This document shows positions 1 to 9,617 of a stretch of DNA of 64,000 nt, one piece after another (position 1 is the stretch's first letter; every line of letters begins with the position of its first letter). The position numbers and the translations under genes were made by a program. The notes below the pieces were generated by a model. It saw nothing but the letters and a program-made list of their open reading frames with translations. It was not told the DNA's origin and made no database searches. The DNA comes from Cyanobium sp. Morenito 9A2 (lineage in GTDB: Bacteria > Cyanobacteriota > Cyanobacteriia > PCC-6307 > Cyanobiaceae): contig NZ_JAGQBJ010000003.1 of NCBI RefSeq assembly GCF_024345575.1, forward strand, positions 186,001 through 250,000. The letters are read 5' to 3'.

Positions 1-425
1 CAGAACTGCACCCCGCTGACGCCATCGCGCTCGAGCGTGTGGGCACCCATGCGCCGCCAGATGTGGTGATGGTTGCCCTCGCTGAACAGGTGGTGATCCA
101 CCTCGCCCATCCATTCCTGCCTGAAGGCCCAGGGGTCGTGCTGCTCGTGCTCGATGCCACCACGCCGCACCCAGAGCCGGTAGGTGCTGCCGGGATCGGC
201 CTCCAGAGCGGTTTCGAAGAGCCAGGGGTGGCTCGGATTGGCGAGGGGCAGCCGCTGGCCGGCCAGCAGGAGCTCCACCCGTTCGGCCTCGGGCATCCAG
301 ACGCGCACCACCCAGGAACCATCCCCCAAGGGGTGGGGGCCCAGGAGGGCGAACGGGTCATCGTGGCGGCACTCCGCCAGCCGCTGTGCCTCCTCCGCGA
401 TCGAATCGAGCCGGCTGAGGACCAT
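1..425 (-). CDS. glgB: 1,4-alpha-glucan branching enzyme, N-terminal part (runs off the window)
   Basis: GlgB makes the alpha-1,6 branches of glycogen in the cytoplasm. Only about the first 141 residues are present; the gene continues past base 1. The segment [13 protein letters not shown], then [15 protein letters not shown] and the later DPWAF are typical of the N-terminal carbohydrate-binding (CBM48-like) region; the catalytic GH13 barrel lies outside. The ATG at 425 is chosen because it leaves a short leader before CRHDDPF, as in related proteins; no clear ribosome binding site is seen and a start slightly upstream is possible. It follows the DUF3887-like gene by 46 bases on the same strand. 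Its partner glgA lies far away at 49437. Confidence 0.9.
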   Translation of the reverse strand, partial: MVLSRLDSIAEEAQRLAECRHDDPFALLGPHPLGDGSWVVRVWMPEAERVELLLAGQRLPLANPSHPWLFETALEADPGSTYRLWVRRGGIEHEQHDPWAFRQEWMGEVDHHLFSEGNHHHIWRRMGAHTLERDGVSGVQF

Positions 426-471
426 GGAGGGGAGATTGTCGATGGTTGAGGTTAGGTGCAGGTGGTGGGCC

Positions 472-1209
472 TCACGGCGTGTCGATGGGGAAATCGATGC
501 CCACGATTCGGTTTTGCCCGTCGAAGATCACGAACAGGTTGTCGGTGAGCTTGGCGAAGCGGGTGGTGACCAGCACCAGCTGCTGATCACCACCCGCATG
601 GGCCACCACCGTTCCCTTGATCTGCTGGAACGGGCCCACCCGCCGCTCCAATCCCCGCCAGCGGGCCTGGATCACGGCCGGGGTCAGTTCCTCCTGCAGG
701 CGGATCGAGAGGCGGCTGCGGGCGGTCACCACTTGTCCCTCGGCCAGTTCGGCGACAAAGCTTCGGGCCAGTTGTTCGATCGGCAACTGGGTGCTGTCGA
801 AGCGCCAGGCCACCAGTTGGCCCTCAGCGTCGATCACCAGGGTGAGCGGCCGGCGTTGGTCACCGGCCAACAGTTCGGCCCTGATGGTGCTGTCATCGGC
901 GCCGCTGAACACTTCAAGGATTCGAACGCTCCGAATGGGCGGCACCTGGTTCAGCCGCGCCTGGATCGCCGGCAGGGAGGTGAATCGGCGCACATCAGGC
1001 GCCAGACTGGCAAACACCGCCTCGCCGTTGCGCTGGCGCAGGGCCTCCAGCAAGATTTCAGCGCGCGTTCGCGAGGCCGCTTCTCCGAGGGCCGTTGGCC
1101 CGCCTTGGGCACCGGAAGGTGGCGCCATCGCGAGCAGCGCTCCACCGCCCAGGCTCAACCCCAGCGCCAGGGTCAGAACGGGACGAACCAGGGCAGCGGG
1201 GCGGATCAC
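472..1209 (-). CDS. Secreted DUF3887-like protein
   Basis: A 245-residue protein. The start is the GTG at 1209, which overlaps the stop of the upstream hydrolase gene by 4 bases (GTGA) and immediately precedes a signal peptide (hydrophobic run [17 protein letters not shown], cleavage probably near PSGAQG). The mature part repeats a small alpha+beta pattern: a helix ([20 protein letters not shown]) followed by strands ending FDSTQ, then a second unit ending VGIDFPID. This resembles DUF3887, a domain often found with alpha/beta hydrolases, which fits the upstream CocE-type gene. It probably acts in the periplasm with that hydrolase; the role is unknown. Translation is likely coupled to the upstream gene. 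Confidence 0.75.
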   Translation of the reverse strand: MIRPAALVRPVLTLALGLSLGGGALLAMAPPSGAQGGPTALGEAASRTRAEILLEALRQRNGEAVFASLAPDVRRFTSLPAIQARLNQVPPIRSVRILEVFSGADDSTIRAELLAGDQRRPLTLVIDAEGQLVAWRFDSTQLPIEQLARSFVAELAEGQVVTARSRLSIRLQEELTPAVIQARWRGLERRVGPFQQIKGTVVAHAGGDQQLVLVTTRFAKLTDNLFVIFDGQNRIVGIDFPIDTP

Positions 1210-2804
1210 AGCGGGGCGGCATTGCTTGGGGCCAGTGTGCCGGAACCCATGGCTTCGATCATCAGCTGCGCCGAATCCAGCCTCAGCACGAGGGTGATCA
1301 CACGGTGCGTCGGACCGCCCCACCCCCTGGGAAGCTCTGCTGTGCCGGGGTTGACAGCGATCTGGGGCCAGGCGGCGGCGGCCAGTGACAGCCGCAACCG
1401 ATCGCCGGCGGCCAGGGTGAGCAGCAGGGGCTGAAGCTCCAAGCGCCGCCGCTCGCGCCGTAGGCACGCGGGCCCCAGGAAGCGGCCCACTCCCGTGGAC
1501 AGTTGCTCCACCGCTGCACCGCCGCCGCGCAGCACCGAGAGGGCAGCGCAGAGATCGAAGCCGGGCTGATCGGCCTCCAGTTCCAGCTCCAGCACCGGTC
1601 GGCCCAGCAGCTCCAACGGCTCTTCAAGCGGTGCGCTCGTGAAGCAGGCCCCATCGCTGCGCTGGTCCAGTTCGCGGCGGTCCACGGCCCCGGCGTCCAG
1701 GCCGAGGTGGCCGCCCCGGCCGGGGCGCGGGCGCCAGGGGTCGTGGACAAAGCACACCTCCCCGCCACCGCTGGTCTGGCTGATCAAACAGCCCTCCTCT
1801 GGATCGATCGCCGCCCGACCGTTGGAGCTCAGGCCCCAGGGACCGCCACGGGCCTGGGCCGGTTCGCGCTCCCGCCAGAGCCCAACGCCCAGATCGAACA
1901 GGCGTTCGCGGGGTTCCTTCGGCGGCGGCCGATCGCGCAGGTGCCGATCGAAAAAGGCCAGCTGCAGGGCATCGATGCCGCCACCCCAGTCCAGGTGGGT
2001 CCAGGGGCCGAGGCGTAACCATGGCGTGCCCCCCAGCGCCCGGGAGCGGGACCAGAGGTCGAGCACGCCTTCGAGGTAGGGATCGTGCCAACCGCCGGCC
2101 AGCAACATCGGTCGCTGCAGCAGAGCGGCCGGAGGGCTGTGGACCCTCCAGCCCTTGGCGGTGAGCGGGTCCTGGCGGAACCACTCCAGCACCATCGATC
2201 CAGGGTCGAGGCGCGCCAGCAGCTCCAGGCCCTCGTGGAGAAAACGTCCCGATTCCAGGCTGCGACGGATCTCCCACCAACCCGCCCCATCCCCGCATCG
2301 GCGGCAGTGCTCGGCCGCCAGTTGCAGACCCCAGCCCAGCCCCAATCCCCAGCGATGGGCTCCACCGGAGCTGGCCCAGTGCAGCCGCTCGTCGAGGCCC
2401 GCCATCGCCGGGGCAAGGCAATCGGCCTGCGCGGCAGCCCCACGGCCCAGGAGCTGTGTCAGGCCTTGGTAGGAGAAGCCGTAGCTGCCGAGGCGCCCGT
2501 CGGCATAGGGAAGAGTGCGCGCCCAGGCCAGGGTCCAGCTGCTGTCGGCCTCCTCCTGGGCAAAGCCCCCAAACGTGCCGCCCGACTCGCCACAGCCGCG
2601 CACATCCTGGACTACCACGGCGTAGCCCTGGGCGGCGTACCAGCGGGGGTGGGCGTAGGTGGGGGTGGAGGCGATCGCGCGGCCGTAGGGCTGGCGCATC
2701 AGCAACACGGGCCAGCGGCCAGGGGCGTCGGGCTTCCAGACCCGAGCGACCAGTTCAACCCCGTCGGGGCAGGTCAGCCGTTCCTCAACGGCGCTGACCT
2801 CCAC
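1206..2804 (-). CDS. CocE/NonD family hydrolase (X-Pro dipeptidyl-peptidase-like)
   Basis: A 532-residue alpha/beta hydrolase of the CocE/NonD family, whose members are serine acylases or esterases. The oxyanion-side motif QDVRGCGESGG is at residues 66-76 and the nucleophile elbow GSYGFSYQG places the catalytic serine at about 111. WHDPYLEG and GPWTHLDW supply the likely Asp and His. The C-terminal third is the jelly-roll domain usual for this family. No signal peptide is seen. The GTG start at 2804 follows directly on the stop codon of the upstream gene, and the end overlaps the DUF3887-like gene by 4 bases, so the group is probably one operon. The natural substrate is unknown. Confidence 0.88.
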   Translation of the reverse strand: MEVSAVEERLTCPDGVELVARVWKPDAPGRWPVLLMRQPYGRAIASTPTYAHPRWYAAQGYAVVVQDVRGCGESGGTFGGFAQEEADSSWTLAWARTLPYADGRLGSYGFSYQGLTQLLGRGAAAQADCLAPAMAGLDERLHWASSGGAHRWGLGLGWGLQLAAEHCRRCGDGAGWWEIRRSLESGRFLHEGLELLARLDPGSMVLEWFRQDPLTAKGWRVHSPPAALLQRPMLLAGGWHDPYLEGVLDLWSRSRALGGTPWLRLGPWTHLDWGGGIDALQLAFFDRHLRDRPPPKEPRERLFDLGVGLWREREPAQARGGPWGLSSNGRAAIDPEEGCLISQTSGGGEVCFVHDPWRPRPGRGGHLGLDAGAVDRRELDQRSDGACFTSAPLEEPLELLGRPVLELELEADQPGFDLCAALSVLRGGGAAVEQLSTGVGRFLGPACLRRERRRLELQPLLLTLAAGDRLRLSLAAAAWPQIAVNPGTAELPRGWGGPTHRVITLVLRLDSAQLMIEAMGSGTLAPSNAAPL

Positions 2805-3131
2805 TCAGCGCACGTCGGGGCAGTGAAGACCAACCACGTAGGTGGTGAGGATTTCGGCTTCGGTGGCGTTCAGACCCTGGCTCTTCGACACCATCGACAC
2901 CGCCTGGGGAGACGTGGAGGCCACTCCCTTGGCATTGAGGGCCCGCAGTTCCCCGCAGATGTTGCGGGCGATCTGAGGGTTCTGCTTGACCCTTTCGAGC
3001 AAGGGAGAGGCGGCCAGGGCCTGGGGGGCAAGGTCGAGCATGAGCACGAGCAGGCTGACAAAGCCCAAGCGGTGGCCAAGGGTCGATCCCGGAGTCCTTC
3101 CCCCAGGAGTAAGACGTTTGACGGTTGACAT
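2805..3131 (-). CDS. Small secreted protein of unknown function
   Basis: A 108-residue protein starting at ATG 3131. It begins with a basic leader and a hydrophobic stretch (GFVSLLVLMLDLAPQALA) that looks like a Sec signal peptide, leaving about 70 mature residues. Two cysteines (NICGEL and GLHCPDV) could form a disulfide outside the cytoplasm. No known domain is recognised. Its stop codon is immediately followed by the start of the CocE-type gene, so the two are probably co-transcribed. Confidence 0.7.
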   Translation of the reverse strand: MSTVKRLTPGGRTPGSTLGHRLGFVSLLVLMLDLAPQALAASPLLERVKQNPQIARNICGELRALNAKGVASTSPQAVSMVSKSQGLNATEAEILTTYVVGLHCPDVR

Positions 3132-3198
3132 CGGCCCTCCCTCCAAGGCTGATGGTTCCATTTGAAAGACCTGGCTACCGGCTTCGTGGTGTTTGGGG

Positions 3199-3591
3199 TC
3201 AGTTCCCCGGGCGACCGGTGATTCGGCGGGCCCGTTGGATCCAACCCAGCACCGTGGCTCGTGTGAGGCCCGTTGCGCCCTGGCCGAGCAGACTTCGCTC
3301 CAGGCGCCCCAGTTGCACCAGCAACCGCTCCGGTGTTGCTTCCGCCAGGGCCTGGCCCGTGGCGATCCCCCCGTGCAACAGCAGGGCCGCCTCGGCGGGG
3401 GCCAACTCCAGCTCCACCACCAGCCGCGCCTGGCCGCGCAGGCGCCGGAGCCGTTGCTCCGAGGCGGAGCCGGAGGCCGCCAGTCCCCGCAGCTGAGCGT
3501 CGCTGAGTGCAGCGATGGCAGGCCAATCATCAATTCCCGCCGCACTGAGGCGCAAGGCTTCAGAGCGGAAATGGGCTGGCAGTTTCAGCAT
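3199..3591 (-). CDS. Helix-hairpin-helix / DUF4332-like protein
   Basis: A 130-residue all-helical protein. Two segments, LSDAQLRGLAASGSASEQRL and a later ATPERLLVQLGRLERSL, resemble the paired helix-hairpin-helix units of DUF4332-type proteins, which may bind DNA or proteins without sequence specificity. It has no signal peptide and no membrane span. It lies 15 bases downstream of ycf51 on the same strand. The family assignment rests on pattern only and the function is unknown. Confidence 0.55.
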   Translation of the reverse strand: MLKLPAHFRSEALRLSAAGIDDWPAIAALSDAQLRGLAASGSASEQRLRRLRGQARLVVELELAPAEAALLLHGGIATGQALAEATPERLLVQLGRLERSLLGQGATGLTRATVLGWIQRARRITGRPGN

Positions 3592-3606
3592 GGAACACCG
3601 TTACGT

Positions 3607-4089
3607 TCAGGCTCCATGGGGGGTGAGTGTCACCTCCACCGTGCCATCGGCGAGCTGCCGGACCGCCTCGGCGAGCACCACCGGACGGCCCAGGCCTGGC
3701 TCCACGGCTTCGATGCGACGTAACCGCACGCGCACCAGGCCAGTGCCGTTGTTGCGGGCGTTGCCGTGCAGGTTGCGGGCCACCTGCTCCACGGTCGGGG
3801 CGAACGCGGCGGGCTCCAGCTGATCCGGTGCCGTTGCCACCACCAAATCGGTGCCGTTGTCGAACACCACGGGCACGGAGACGGCTCCGGGAATGGCCAC
3901 CCGGGGGCTGTAGCTGATCGCGAAGGCGACACACGAGAACGCCAAGAGCAGGGTGAAGCTGGTAACCCCCACCAGGCGGAAGCGGATCCCCCAGCGGGCG
4001 ACGAAGGAGCCCACGGTGAGCAGCGTCAGCCCCCCTCCGGCGACCCCCAGCCACTGGCCTGCGGTGATCAGCAGTGGGTCGGCTTGCAT
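3607..4089 (-). CDS. ycf51: Ycf51-like (DUF2518) membrane protein
   Basis: A 160-residue protein with two N-terminal membrane spans (about residues 9-28 and 37-60) linked by RWGIRFRLVG, a strongly conserved segment of the cyanobacterial and plastid Ycf51/DUF2518 family. The remainder (after PGAVSVPVVFDNG) is a soluble domain. The family is restricted to oxygenic phototrophs and has no established biochemical role; a link to photosynthetic membranes is inferred from its distribution. The ATG at 4089 is followed directly by the hydrophobic N-terminus. The gene is divergent from tamB across 65 bases that contain an AT-rich island (TTATATT at 4115) which could serve as a -10 element. Confidence 0.8.
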   Translation of the reverse strand: MQADPLLITAGQWLGVAGGGLTLLTVGSFVARWGIRFRLVGVTSFTLLLAFSCVAFAISYSPRVAIPGAVSVPVVFDNGTDLVVATAPDQLEPAAFAPTVEQVARNLHGNARNNGTGLVRVRLRRIEAVEPGLGRPVVLAEAVRQLADGTVEVTLTPHGA

Positions 4090-4154
4090 GGGCTGGCGCA
4101 GCGGAGTGAGCCCCTTATATTGCGCCCACCTCAGACGCTGATCGCCACGGTCCG

Positions 4155-7100
4155 ATGGGGTTGAAGGGGGACGGATCGTCTGGGGACGCAGCGAGTCGGG
4201 CTTCCCGTCGCCTCCTGCTCCCTCTGGTCCTCGCCGCCGCCGGCTTGGGTGCGGCCTGGTGGGGTGCCGATCTCCTGGCCTCCCGCCTCTACAACTTCTG
4301 GCGCCCGAGGATCGAGCGCCCGGTGAGCCGCGCCCTGGGGCATCCGCTGGTCCTGGGGCCCTACGAAGGGATCCGCCCCTGGGGTCTTGTGGTGGGCCCG
4401 AGCCGCGTTCTACCGGGCGCCAACGATGCCTCCAGTGTCCAGGCCCAGCGGCTGATTGTTCGTTTTGAGCCCTTCGAAAGCCTGCGCCAGGGGCTGCCGG
4501 TGCTGGCCTTGCGCCTCGAGGGCGCCTCGGCGGACCTGCGGCGTAACGCCCGGGGGCGCTACTGGGTGCTCGGCCCTACGGACCCACACCAGTCGCCCCC
4601 TCCCCTGGCCCTGGCCCTGGCCCTGGCCGAACCGGCGGCCGTGCGGGTGGAGCCTGCCGGTGTGTCTGCCCGTCTGGGCGGTCAACTCGATCTGAACCTC
4701 CACCGGCGCAGTCTCGACATCCGTGGCCGTGCGGCCCTCTCGGATCGCGGTGTTCTGCAGTTCGCTGGCGGTGGTTCCTGGGCGCGCCGCGACTGGCGCG
4801 CCCGCCTGCGCTTCCAGCGGATCGCTCTGCCAGCGGTCGCTCGCCTGCTGCCCTGGACCCAGGTCCGTTCATTGACGGGCGGATTGAGTGGTCGTCTGGG
4901 CGGGGAGCTTGTCCTGAGCGGCCGTGGGATGGAGCCCCGGTGCGCTGGCCAGGCCCGCATCGACGATCTGGTGCTTCGGGCCCCGGCCCTGGGGCCGGAA
5001 GGCTTGCGCGCGGCTCCGATGGATCTGAGCTGCGCCGGCGCCACCATCAGCGTGGCGCGCACTCCCTGGCGCCTAGGGGACTGGACCGGCTCCGCGGATT
5101 TGACCGGCCCCTGGCGGCACCCCAGCGTGCGCCTCGAGGCCCAGCAGGCTCCATCGGCTCCACGGCCCCTGGCCCCACATCCCATCAAGCTCCGCGCCCA
5201 GCTCGATCTCGATGGACGTCGGGGTTTCCGCCTGGCCCTGCGGCAGTTGCAGGTGCGCTCCGGCGCTGCTTCAGCCCTGGCCCGGGGCGAGCTGTTGCCT
5301 AGGCTCAACGTCAGAACCCAACAGCTGGCGCTCAGCCCTGATCTCTGGCGGCGCAGCGGCTGGGGCCCGGTGCTCCTGGGCACGGGGACCACGGTTTCAG
5401 GATCGGCGACGGCCACGGGCCGGCTGGCTCAACCCCAGCTGCGTGCGCAGTTGCTGCACCCGCGCACGCCTCTGCTGGATCGGGTGGCCCTTGATCTGGC
5501 CTGGAGCAACGGCTTGCTCAGGATCGTTGAGCTGCGCGGCACGGGCTTGCGCGCCCACGGCACGTTGCCCCTGGGCTGGGGCCGTGGGTCCCAGCGCCCG
5601 GTAGCGCCCAGGGGCGCCGGGGGGCTGAGGCTGGGGCAGGTGGATCTGTCGGTGGATCTGCGACGGTTTGCCCTCTCCCGGCTGAGTCCGCTTCTGGGAA
5701 CCGGTCTCAAGGGGCAACTGCGGGCCTCGGGCCACCTTCGTGGCCCGTTGAACCAGCTGCGTCCGGATCTGGCCCTGCGGGTGGAGGCGCCCGGCGCGGG
5801 TCCCTTACGGGTGTGGCAGACCTGGGCCGGCACACTCAGTTCACACGCCGGCGGCGGCGGTGCCCTCGCCCTCACCCAGGAAGGCTCGGGTGGTGCGGCG
5901 CGGATTTCGGCCCTCCTTGATCCCCGCTGGCTGCCGGGGGATGTGCAGCTCTTGCGTGGTGCCGGTCGCCTGCGCTTCCTGGGCCGTCCCCGTCGCTACC
6001 GCTGGGATGCCCAGGCTTTTCCTTTGGAGGGGCTCAATCTCGCCCTGGGCCCGAGGGCGCGCCTCCAGCCTCTGGGCGGCCAACTGTCGGGTCAGGGGGT
6101 GCTGGAGCTGCAGCCGCTGCTGATGGAAGGTCGTGTCCGGGTGGCCTCCCCGTCGGTGGCGGGCCTCGCCCTTCAGCGGCTCACCGCCACGGGGCGTTTC
6201 CACGATCGTCGCTACACCCTCACGGGTCAGGCTCTGCCCGTGGGGGGGGGGAATGTGGATGTGCAGATCCGCGGCGAACGCGGTGGGTCCTTCTGGAGCC
6301 GTTTCGAGGGGCGCCAGTTGGCGGACCCCTTCTTCGTTCAGCTGGCCGAGGCCTGGCCGGTCTGGCGCGGGGAGCCCGAGGCGGAGCGCGGCCGTGCCAG
6401 CGATCTGGGCGACCTGATGATCGACACCTTGGGCGGCACGATCGCCGATCAGTTGACGGCCCTCGATCAGGCCAAGAATCAGTTGGCGCTGGTTGAGCAG
6501 CGGCTGGGGGGACGGCCGCGGGGCGCCAGCCTGGAACGGCTCAAGGGTCTGGTGGACGCTGATCTCACCCTCTCAGGGGCGTCGATTCAGCAGCTCAGCC
6601 TCGACCTGGCCGCCAAGGGGCACCTCTGGCTCGATGGGGCTGACCAGGACAAGGCCTTGGGCCTGGAGCCCTTCGTGGCGCGCCTGCAGGGTCCGTTGGC
6701 CGCCGGCCCCGGTCGCTTCAGCCTGGAGCACCTGCCCCTCAGCCTGTTGGTGCTGGCCACCCCGGTGCCGGCGGAACTCAGCGGCGGCCTCAGCTTGAAG
6801 GGTCGCTACCGCCTGGGGGGCGCTGCGCCCAGCCTCGATCTCGACCTGGCCCTGGACAACGCCCGCTACCGCGGCCAGGCCCTGCGCCTGAACCGCGGAC
6901 AGGTGCTGTTGGCCACCGACGCCTTGAACGTGGACCTCTCGCTCACCGTCGGTGCGGCGCGCAACAGCGTCGATCTGGGTGGCCGCGTCCCTCTCGATCC
7001 CACCGCCCAGGGACTGCAGCTGCGCCTGGCCAGCCGTGGCGATGGCATCACCTTTCTGAGCGCTCTGGGCGGCGAAGCGCTCCAGTGGCGCCAGGGCAGC

Positions 7101-8651
7101 GCCGATCTGCAGTTGCTCGTGCGTGGCAGCCTGCTCAATCCGCTGGCCAATGGCTTCGTGCGACTGCAGGACGGGGAGCTGGCGCTGGCGGGCCAGCTCG
7201 TACGTGATCTGGAGGCCACGGTGCTCTTCGACTTCCAGGAGCTCGACGTTCAGCAGTTCCAGGCACGGGTGGGGGAAACGGGCACCCTGAGCGCCGCCGG
7301 CAGGCTCAGCCTGTTCTCCCCTGAGGAGCAGGCGAATCCGCTGAAGCTCAAGCTGAACAAGGCTCGTTTCAGTCAGCCTCGGATCACGGCCCAGGCCGAC
7401 GGTGACCTCAGGATCGCCGGCAGCCTCTTGCGGCCGGTCTTCAGTGGCGAGATTCAGCTGAGCAAGGGCTCGGTGAACATTCGCCCTGGCCAACTGGCGA
7501 CGGTGGCTTCCGACCCCGGCGCCTCTGGATCTCGGTCGCCAGCCACGGCCACGGGGTCCGTCACAGCCCCGGGCTCTGCAACAGGAACGGCCCCGGCTAC
7601 GGCCGCCGGTGCTGTGCTTGCCGGCTCGACCCTGGCGGGTGGCGCGGCGGTGCGCCCGGTGAGCGTCAGTCAGTTGCTGGAGGAGAAGTGGAACTTCCAA
7701 CAGCCCCTGGTGCTGCTCGGTCCGGAGGTGCCCAGCGCCGGAGCCGAGGCGGCGAGTGCCAGTGTGCCCAACCTGCCCTTCCTCGAGCTCGATCGTCTGC
7801 GGGTGCGCCTCGGGCCCGACCTGCGGGTGGTGGTTCCCAACGTGCTCAACTTCAACACCGCTGGCCTGCTCACTCTCAATGGCCCTGTGGATGCCTCCCT
7901 GCGGGCCACCGGTGTGGTGCGTCTCAAGAGCGGACGGCTGGGGCTGTTCACCACCAACTTCAGCCTCGATCCCGATGCCCCGAACGTGGCCGTGTTCACG
8001 CCATCGTTGGGGCTGGTTCCCTACCTCGACATCGCCCTGCGCACACGCGTCTCCGACAGTCTTGGCGGGTCATTCGGGAGGGATCGCACCTCCATCTATG
8101 ACTTCAACCAGACCGCCCCCACCTCCGCCCTCGATCAACTCAACCTGGTGAAAGTGGTGGTCAAGGTGAGCGGTCCTGCCGACCGGATCGGCGAATCGAT
8201 CGAGCTGCGCAGCACCCCGCCGCTCTCGCGCGAACGGCTGGTGGCCCTGATCGGTGGCAACTCCCTGGCCGGCCTCGCCGGGGGCAACGCAGGCGCCGCC
8301 CTGGCCACGGTGCTCGGCCAGTCGCTGCTGTCTCCGATCGTGGGATCCCTCTCCGATGCCTTTGGTCAGCGGTTCAGTTTCGCCCTCTATCCCACCTTCG
8401 TGGCTCCGACTGCGGAGCAGCCCGATCCCAGCCGCACCAGACGGGTGCCCTCCCAACTGGTGCTCGGCTCCGAGATCGGCCTCGATCTCAGTGAGCGCTT
8501 CAACCTCTCGGTGCTGGCGGCCCCCAACCGCAGCGATGTGCCCCCCCAGGTGACCCTTCGCTACCAGGCCAGTGAGAAGCTTGGTCTGCAGGGGTCGGTG
8601 GACACTGAAGGCCGTTGGAAGACCCAGGTGCAGTTGTTCCTGCGCTTCTGA
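4155..8651 (+). CDS. tamB: TamB-like translocation and assembly module protein (DUF490)
   Basis: A 1498-residue inner-membrane-anchored AsmA/TamB-family protein. TamB proteins bridge the two membranes of the envelope and are implicated in lipid transport to, or protein assembly in, the outer membrane. One membrane helix lies at about residues 18-36, followed by a very long beta-rich repetitive region, and the DUF490 C-terminus occupies roughly the last 430 residues (ending in alternating strands, QVQLFLRF). A low-complexity Ala/Gly/Ser/Thr linker sits at about residues 1115-1160. The start ATG at 4155 precedes a basic, serine-rich leader. Length and architecture match cyanobacterial homologues. 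It is divergent from ycf51 and followed 50 bases later by the ROK kinase. Confidence 0.9.
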   Translation: MGLKGDGSSGDAASRASRRLLLPLVLAAAGLGAAWWGADLLASRLYNFWRPRIERPVSRALGHPLVLGPYEGIRPWGLVVGPSRVLPGANDASSVQAQRLIVRFEPFESLRQGLPVLALRLEGASADLRRNARGRYWVLGPTDPHQSPPPLALALALAEPAAVRVEPAGVSARLGGQLDLNLHRRSLDIRGRAALSDRGVLQFAGGGSWARRDWRARLRFQRIALPAVARLLPWTQVRSLTGGLSGRLGGELVLSGRGMEPRCAGQARIDDLVLRAPALGPEGLRAAPMDLSCAGATISVARTPWRLGDWTGSADLTGPWRHPSVRLEAQQAPSAPRPLAPHPIKLRAQLDLDGRRGFRLALRQLQVRSGAASALARGELLPRLNVRTQQLALSPDLWRRSGWGPVLLGTGTTVSGSATATGRLAQPQLRAQLLHPRTPLLDRVALDLAWSNGLLRIVELRGTGLRAHGTLPLGWGRGSQRPVAPRGAGGLRLGQVDLSVDLRRFALSRLSPLLGTGLKGQLRASGHLRGPLNQLRPDLALRVEAPGAGPLRVWQTWAGTLSSHAGGGGALALTQEGSGGAARISALLDPRWLPGDVQLLRGAGRLRFLGRPRRYRWDAQAFPLEGLNLALGPRARLQPLGGQLSGQGVLELQPLLMEGRVRVASPSVAGLALQRLTATGRFHDRRYTLTGQALPVGGGNVDVQIRGERGGSFWSRFEGRQLADPFFVQLAEAWPVWRGEPEAERGRASDLGDLMIDTLGGTIADQLTALDQAKNQLALVEQRLGGRPRGASLERLKGLVDADLTLSGASIQQLSLDLAAKGHLWLDGADQDKALGLEPFVARLQGPLAAGPGRFSLEHLPLSLLVLATPVPAELSGGLSLKGRYRLGGAAPSLDLDLALDNARYRGQALRLNRGQVLLATDALNVDLSLTVGAARNSVDLGGRVPLDPTAQGLQLRLASRGDGITFLSALGGEALQWRQGSADLQLLVRGSLLNPLANGFVRLQDGELALAGQLVRDLEATVLFDFQELDVQQFQARVGETGTLSAAGRLSLFSPEEQANPLKLKLNKARFSQPRITAQADGDLRIAGSLLRPVFSGEIQLSKGSVNIRPGQLATVASDPGASGSRSPATATGSVTAPGSATGTAPATAAGAVLAGSTLAGGAAVRPVSVSQLLEEKWNFQQPLVLLGPEVPSAGAEAASASVPNLPFLELDRLRVRLGPDLRVVVPNVLNFNTAGLLTLNGPVDASLRATGVVRLKSGRLGLFTTNFSLDPDAPNVAVFTPSLGLVPYLDIALRTRVSDSLGGSFGRDRTSIYDFNQTAPTSALDQLNLVKVVVKVSGPADRIGESIELRSTPPLSRERLVALIGGNSLAGLAGGNAGAALATVLGQSLLSPIVGSLSDAFGQRFSFALYPTFVAPTAEQPDPSRTRRVPSQLVLGSEIGLDLSERFNLSVLAAPNRSDVPPQVTLRYQASEKLGLQGSVDTEGRWKTQVQLFLRF

Positions 8652-8701
8652 TTGGCTCAGCCGATGTTGCCCCGCCCCGGTCCTGTGATTCGGACGGCCC
8701 C

Positions 8702-9604
8702 ATGAACCAGCTGATCGGTGTTGACCTGGGGGGCACGGCGATCAAGTTCGGCCGCTTCGACAGCTGCGGCCATGGCCTGGCTCAAGTGGAGCTCCCCACC
8801 CCGCAGCCCTCGGTGCCCGGTGCCGTCACCATGGCGATCGCCGCAGGGGTGGAGAAGATTGATCCGGAACATCTGGCGCCCTGGGTGGGCATTGGCCTGC
8901 CGGGGCCGACGGATCGTGAGGGCCGGGTGGCGCGGATCGCCATCAACCTGGAGGGTTGGCGGGAGGTCCCCCTGGCGGCCTGGCTGGAGCCGCGCCTGGG
9001 GCGCCGGGTCACCCTGGCCAATGACGCCAACTGTGCCCTGCTGGGGGAGGCCTGGCTCGGCGCCGCCCACGGGGTGGCGAGCGTGCTGCTGCTCACCCTG
9101 GGTACGGGGGTGGGCGGTGGTGTGTTGATCGAGGGGAAGCTGTACACCGGTCCGGGGGGCGCGGCGGCCGAGCCGGGGCTGATCAGCGTTGATCCCGATG
9201 GCCCCCCCTGCCGCAGCGGCAACCGGGGTTCCCTGGAGCAGTTCTGCAGCATCGCTGGCCTGGCGCGGCTCAGCCCTTTCGGTCCCGAAGAACTCAGCCG
9301 CCGTGCCGCCGCCGGCGATCCGGAGGCCCTGGAGGTGTGGTGCCAGTACGGCCGTTGGCTGGGCATTGGCCTGAGCTCCCTCCTCTATGTCCTTACTCCG
9401 GAGCTGGTGCTCCTGGGGGGGGGGCTGAGCGCGGCCAGTCGCCATTTCCTGCCGAGTGTCTGGGCGGAGGTGGAGCGGCGGGTGCTGGCGGTCAGCCGCG
9501 AGGGTCTGCGCATCGAGCCCTGCGCCCTTGGCAACGGTGCCGGACGGCTGGGGGCCGCCTGGCTGGCGCGTGATCGCTTCGGGGCCATCGGTGGCTTGGG
9601 ATGA
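8702..9604 (+). CDS. ROK family sugar kinase (glucokinase-like)
   Basis: A 300-residue ROK-family protein; such kinases phosphorylate glucose or similar hexoses with ATP in the cytoplasm. The N-terminal phosphate loop is GVDLGGTAIKFG, and NDANCALLGEAWLGAA and TLGTGVGGGVLIEGKLY are the sugar- and ATP-site segments. The zinc motif normally written CxCGxxGCxE is altered here to CRSGNRGSLEQ, so only one of its cysteines remains. The ATG at 8702 is used rather than the longer frame because the phosphate loop begins within a few residues. A second, unrelated-subfamily glucokinase lies at 23485-24501. The proA gene starts 13 bases downstream, so co-transcription is likely. Confidence 0.85.
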   Translation: MNQLIGVDLGGTAIKFGRFDSCGHGLAQVELPTPQPSVPGAVTMAIAAGVEKIDPEHLAPWVGIGLPGPTDREGRVARIAINLEGWREVPLAAWLEPRLGRRVTLANDANCALLGEAWLGAAHGVASVLLLTLGTGVGGGVLIEGKLYTGPGGAAAEPGLISVDPDGPPCRSGNRGSLEQFCSIAGLARLSPFGPEELSRRAAAGDPEALEVWCQYGRWLGIGLSSLLYVLTPELVLLGGGLSAASRHFLPSVWAEVERRVLAVSREGLRIEPCALGNGAGRLGAAWLARDRFGAIGGLG

Positions 9605-9617
9605 TGAAGCCTGAGCA

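Noticed and set aside
6573-7700. Long open frame opposite the middle of tamB (375 codons)
   Set aside because: The protein is Gln/Ala/Arg-rich without any recognisable fold and mirrors the TamB codons.
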